Positions 61,101 to 64,000 of a stretch of 64,000 bases of DNA are shown piece by piece. The position numbers were made by a program, and so were the translations under genes. The stretch's first letter is position 1; every line of letters begins with the position of its first letter. Under the pieces are notes generated by a model, which saw only the letters and a list, made by a program, of their open reading frames with translations, did no database searches and had not been told where the DNA came from. The stretch is from Istiophorus platypterus (lineage: Eukaryota; Chordata; Actinopteri; Istiophoriformes; Istiophoridae): the NCBI GenBank assembly GCA_016859345.1, contig CM029134.1, forward strand, positions 12,348,060 through 12,412,059, in the 5' to 3' direction.

Positions 61101-64000
61101 ATGGCTGTCATTTACTCAGGCTGAGACTATGTTTGGAGTTACCTGGTCGATGTTAAGTCTTAGTGGCAGCAGGCTGATCCGAAGACAGCACTCTGGACCA
61201 CCGAGGCCGGACTCTGGACACACCTGCAGGGCCTTCACTGTCAGCTATAAAATGAAAACGAAAATCATATTATATATCTATATCTAGATTTTATCTTTCA
61301 TCAAGTCATCCTGATATAAAAGAACAAGCCCCCTGACAGCTTTCCACCTAATTCTCCCAACCACCCTAAACAAGAATCCTCTAAGCTGTATCAAAGCTAT
61401 ACCAAAACAGAAAACCCCTCGTCGTATCTGTCTTCTCAATACTTTATAAATCAAAGACACTCTCTGTCTGTCCATCTCCTCCGTTCCTTCCTCTCTGCTG
61501 TCTCACCATGTTGGAGTGGGCTCGGCGGGGCATGCTCTCGCTGGTGTAGAGGTAGAGGAATTTGTTGATTTGTGAGGAAGCCAGTCGGTCTCGAACCTCC
61601 AGCTCCTGGACAATGAACACCTGCCTGGAGAGAGGCTGCTCGCCACTGGGACCAACTCCGACCGCAGCTGCCAGTGACCCCTCCCCATCCTGCCCCACCG
61701 CTGCCACTGGGTAGGTTTCATGCTGGAAGGACACCTGGGGGACAAAACAGAAGTAATGTATAATGGTGTTTTTCACTAGATGTGCAAACTATTTGGGTAC
61801 TGGTAAAGCTGTAGACCTTTTGGAGAAGTTATAAACAGTTTAAGCTAATGCAATGTAAGTGTTGAACAATATGCATGACTAAATTCCTGTACTGTCCCAG
61901 TGCTGTACTATCCCTTTTATGGAAAATTATTGCATTTTTATGACAGAAATTTATGTTGAGATAAAGTTCTTAAGTACTTAATCCTAATTTAAGGTATGTA
62001 AATATTATCAGCAAAATGTACTTTAAATAAAAAATCATTAAAAAAATAAAAGTATCTTTTATGAAGTCAAATTTAGGTTTAGGTCAGTTCACTGACTAGA
62101 ACCTAAAGTAAATTTGTATAAAGTATATCAAGTATATGAAGTATAGAGTAACAGTAGTATAAAGTATAAAGTAACATAAAAAATTAAAGTTCATGGACTT
62201 TTTTTTTTTTTTTTTTAATGCCACCACCTTACCTTAGTGAGCTGGATCTCCATCAGCAGTGTGTGCTGACGGCCGCTGCCTCCTGCCCACCGCCAGGAGT
62301 TCTGGGGACGAGAGGAAGTGACGGACCGAGATGGGGACCCACGAACACCAGCAGGTACTGATCGACTTCTGCAAGGAGAGGAGGATGGATAAAATACAAG
62401 AGTGATAGAAAGAACTGAGCAAACAATGTATGCATCTCTAGTACCTTTTATGTTTTAATTATATGAAAATAAACCAACCTACTTGTGGCCCTGTGTGCAT
62501 GTGTGTTACCTGTTTGCCTGCTGGGCATGTATGGACATGGGCTTGCCGCCAAAGTCCTTGCCCCCATACAGATGCCAGACCACAGAGATCTCCCGCAGCA
62601 CCACCCTGCTCTGAGGCACTGGGAAACGACTGGGGGCTCGGAGCAGGTCTGAGCTGCCTCGAGGCCTCGAGAAGTGACTGTCCTTCACCCTGATGGGCCC
62701 CTGGGACAGCACTGTCACCACGGGCTCTCCGTCCCGGGGCTGTAACAAATCCCAGTTTTGGACAGTTTGTAAAAAAATCTAAGGAGGAGTCCTGCTATGG
62801 GACTAATGGGGAAGAAACAGTTTATAAGAAAGTAGAGGGACTCACAGGAATGCCCATGCCAGGAGCCTCAAGGATGCAGAAGTCGTCGTTGTCGGTGGAG
62901 GCCTCAGAGCCTTCCTCTGACATCATATCTGCCTGAGCCTCTGTTGCTGTGGCAACAAGCCCATCAAGCTCAGCATCCTCCCCCTGCAGGATGGAGGGGC
63001 TGTGCTTTGAGGCTTCACCAGGGAACAGATAGACAGAGACGGGCGAGCCTCTTGGCATGGAGGGTGAACCTGAACAAATCCAGGAGTCCAGGTTTTTACA
63101 TAGAACTGTGGGCTAGCCAAGCTGGTATTGTAAACACTCCACCCTTTTAAACACTTTTCTTGTGGCAGATGCTATTGTAGTGTTGGTTTGAAAAGAAAAC
63201 TAAAGAATCCTGCACACACTCTATCATCTCGACCTACTTTAACAACATTCTGGTCCTAAGAACTTCATTGGGTAATATCTATACAGACAACAACATGCAT
63301 ATAAAAGGTATAAAAAACTACGTAAAAGGTAGAAAAAGGCACTGAAGGTAATTTTTTAAAGACTATGGGTGATATTCTGTAATATGGGACTGATTTGTGA
63401 AACATGCTCTTTTACTGAGTGTCTCTAGAATGCTCTATTCCATATTGTGAACTGATTTTTAAAGAGCTCAGTAATGTGTTTGATTTTGTATTTGAGGAGC
63501 TCATTGTACCTAAATTAGTATGTATAGTGGGATGTGTTGCTGTTGTCTTCTGATTGGCAGGTTTGTTCCCGGATGAAAGCCTGTAGCCTTTACATAAACA
63601 GTGCTTTTATTTGTATGAATTATGTCGCATAAAAGGTCTGAGGACTGAGACATTGTGTTAACGAAGCAAAGTTCAAGTGATGAACAGTGTGCAGGATTCT
63701 TAGGCTGATTAAATTATGACCTATATTGTTGTGTTACTGAAATCTGGCAAACCAGGGGCTGAGTTTGATGTTTTTCCCCCTAAATTCAGTTAATTTGTCC
63801 AAGATTCAACAATACACTCCACTATCTGTGAAACTTCAGAACAGATTTAAAGCACTTATAGAAATCAGATTGACTAAATTAGCCCATATCCTGTTGGAAT
63901 GATCAAATGTGGAAACAAAGAGAAAAACTCTGCGATACCTGGATCAAAACTTTCTTCTCTGTGGCTCTTCTCTGTGTCAATTAAGGCATCAGCCAGATCA
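57871..64000 (-). CDS. atg2a: Autophagy-related protein 2A, C-terminal third (5'-partial)
   Basis: ATG2A is a rod-shaped lipid-transfer protein at ER-phagophore and lipid-droplet contacts. Exons in transcript order: (64000)-63939, 63069-62846, 62739-62510, 62368-62233, 61734-61507, 61244-61143, 60551-60467, 60178-60025, 59803-59734, 59570-59488, 59316-59195, 59077-58923, 58543-58385, 58107-57871 (TGA). Phases agree at every join; about 682 residues are in the window (human protein about 1,940). Conserved stretches include TFAGILIGLAQLNCSELKLK, GILGGVGPMHSVVQLFHGVR, RDLFWLPIEQYRKDG, GAASFGTSTASAALELSNRL and QPADLREGVAKAYDTVRE. FCIL at 62881-62870 matches the GABARAP-binding motif of human ATG2A. 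Its similarity is greater to ATG2A than ATG2B as I remember them, and the neighbourhood supports ATG2A. Confidence 0.95.
60404..60445. repeat. AAAAAC hexamer run
   Basis: A run of AAAAAC units starting about 20 bases after the donor side of an atg2a exon (60551-60467), in the intron. It is simple-sequence DNA. Confidence 0.85.
60690..60812. repeat. Dispersed repeat, internally deleted
   Basis: It contains actgcacttatatagcgcat, gaccactcaaagcacttta and ctgagccacagccg. These are the two ends of a common fish family with the middle missing. It lies in an atg2a intron. Confidence 0.5.
62846..63069 (-). CDS. atg2a: atg2a exon with acidic LIR (GABARAP-binding) motif
   Basis: The exon encodes an acidic stretch (EEGSEASTDNDDFCILEAPG). 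The aromatic Phe and hydrophobic Leu of FCIL, preceded by Asp residues, fit a LIR/GIM. This is the site used by human ATG2A to bind GABARAP proteins; the adjacent downstream part is the WIPI-binding region. The exon begins by completing a Gly codon and ends in phase 0. Confidence 0.88.

Overview
The window is nuclear DNA from a ray-finned fish, most likely a spiny-rayed (percomorph) teleost. The evidence is the split genes with 0.1-5 kb introns, the long CA/TG and TA/TG microsatellites, and several dispersed families that I recognise as typical of percomorph genomes. I see no bacterial, phage or viral gene content.

Layout: (1) about 182-16,094, plus strand: the 3' two thirds or so of a CENP-F (centromere protein F) gene; its 5' end lies left of the window. 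(2) 24,717-31,230, plus: a complete two-pore K+ channel gene, KCNK4/TRAAK type, with probable non-coding 5' exons at about 20.1-20.5 kb and 23.7-23.9 kb. (3) 47,408-40,133, minus: a complete seven-exon TGF-beta gene of TGF-beta2 type, convergent with kcnk4 across a 9 kb gap. (4) 54,892-51,147, minus: complete trmt112, four exons. (5) beyond 64,000 to 57,871, minus: the last 14 exons of atg2a. Exon joins were checked by splice consensus, reading phase and protein similarity. All coding lengths close in frame.

KCNK4, TRMT112 and ATG2A are close neighbours on human 11q13, so the locus is the fish counterpart of that region. CENPF and TGFB2 lie in human 1q41 beside KCNK2. The cenpf-kcnk4-tgfb triplet therefore looks like a sister copy of the CENPF-KCNK2-TGFB2 block, produced by early vertebrate genome duplication, whose cenpf and tgfb members have no counterpart at human 11q13. 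The TGF-beta ligand is the most interesting gene: its pro-domain is TGF-beta2-like, but two receptor-contact positions carry the arginines typical of TGF-beta1/3.

The five genes do not form a pathway: kinetochore/mitosis, background K+ conductance, growth-factor signalling, methyltransferase activation, and autophagic lipid transfer. Introns and gaps hold inverted-repeat elements (one nested inside another), a roughly 430 bp palindrome, an intronic copy of part of a cenpf exon, a repeat-borne perfect oestrogen-response-like palindrome, and an unexplained CpG-rich patch near 39.5 kb.
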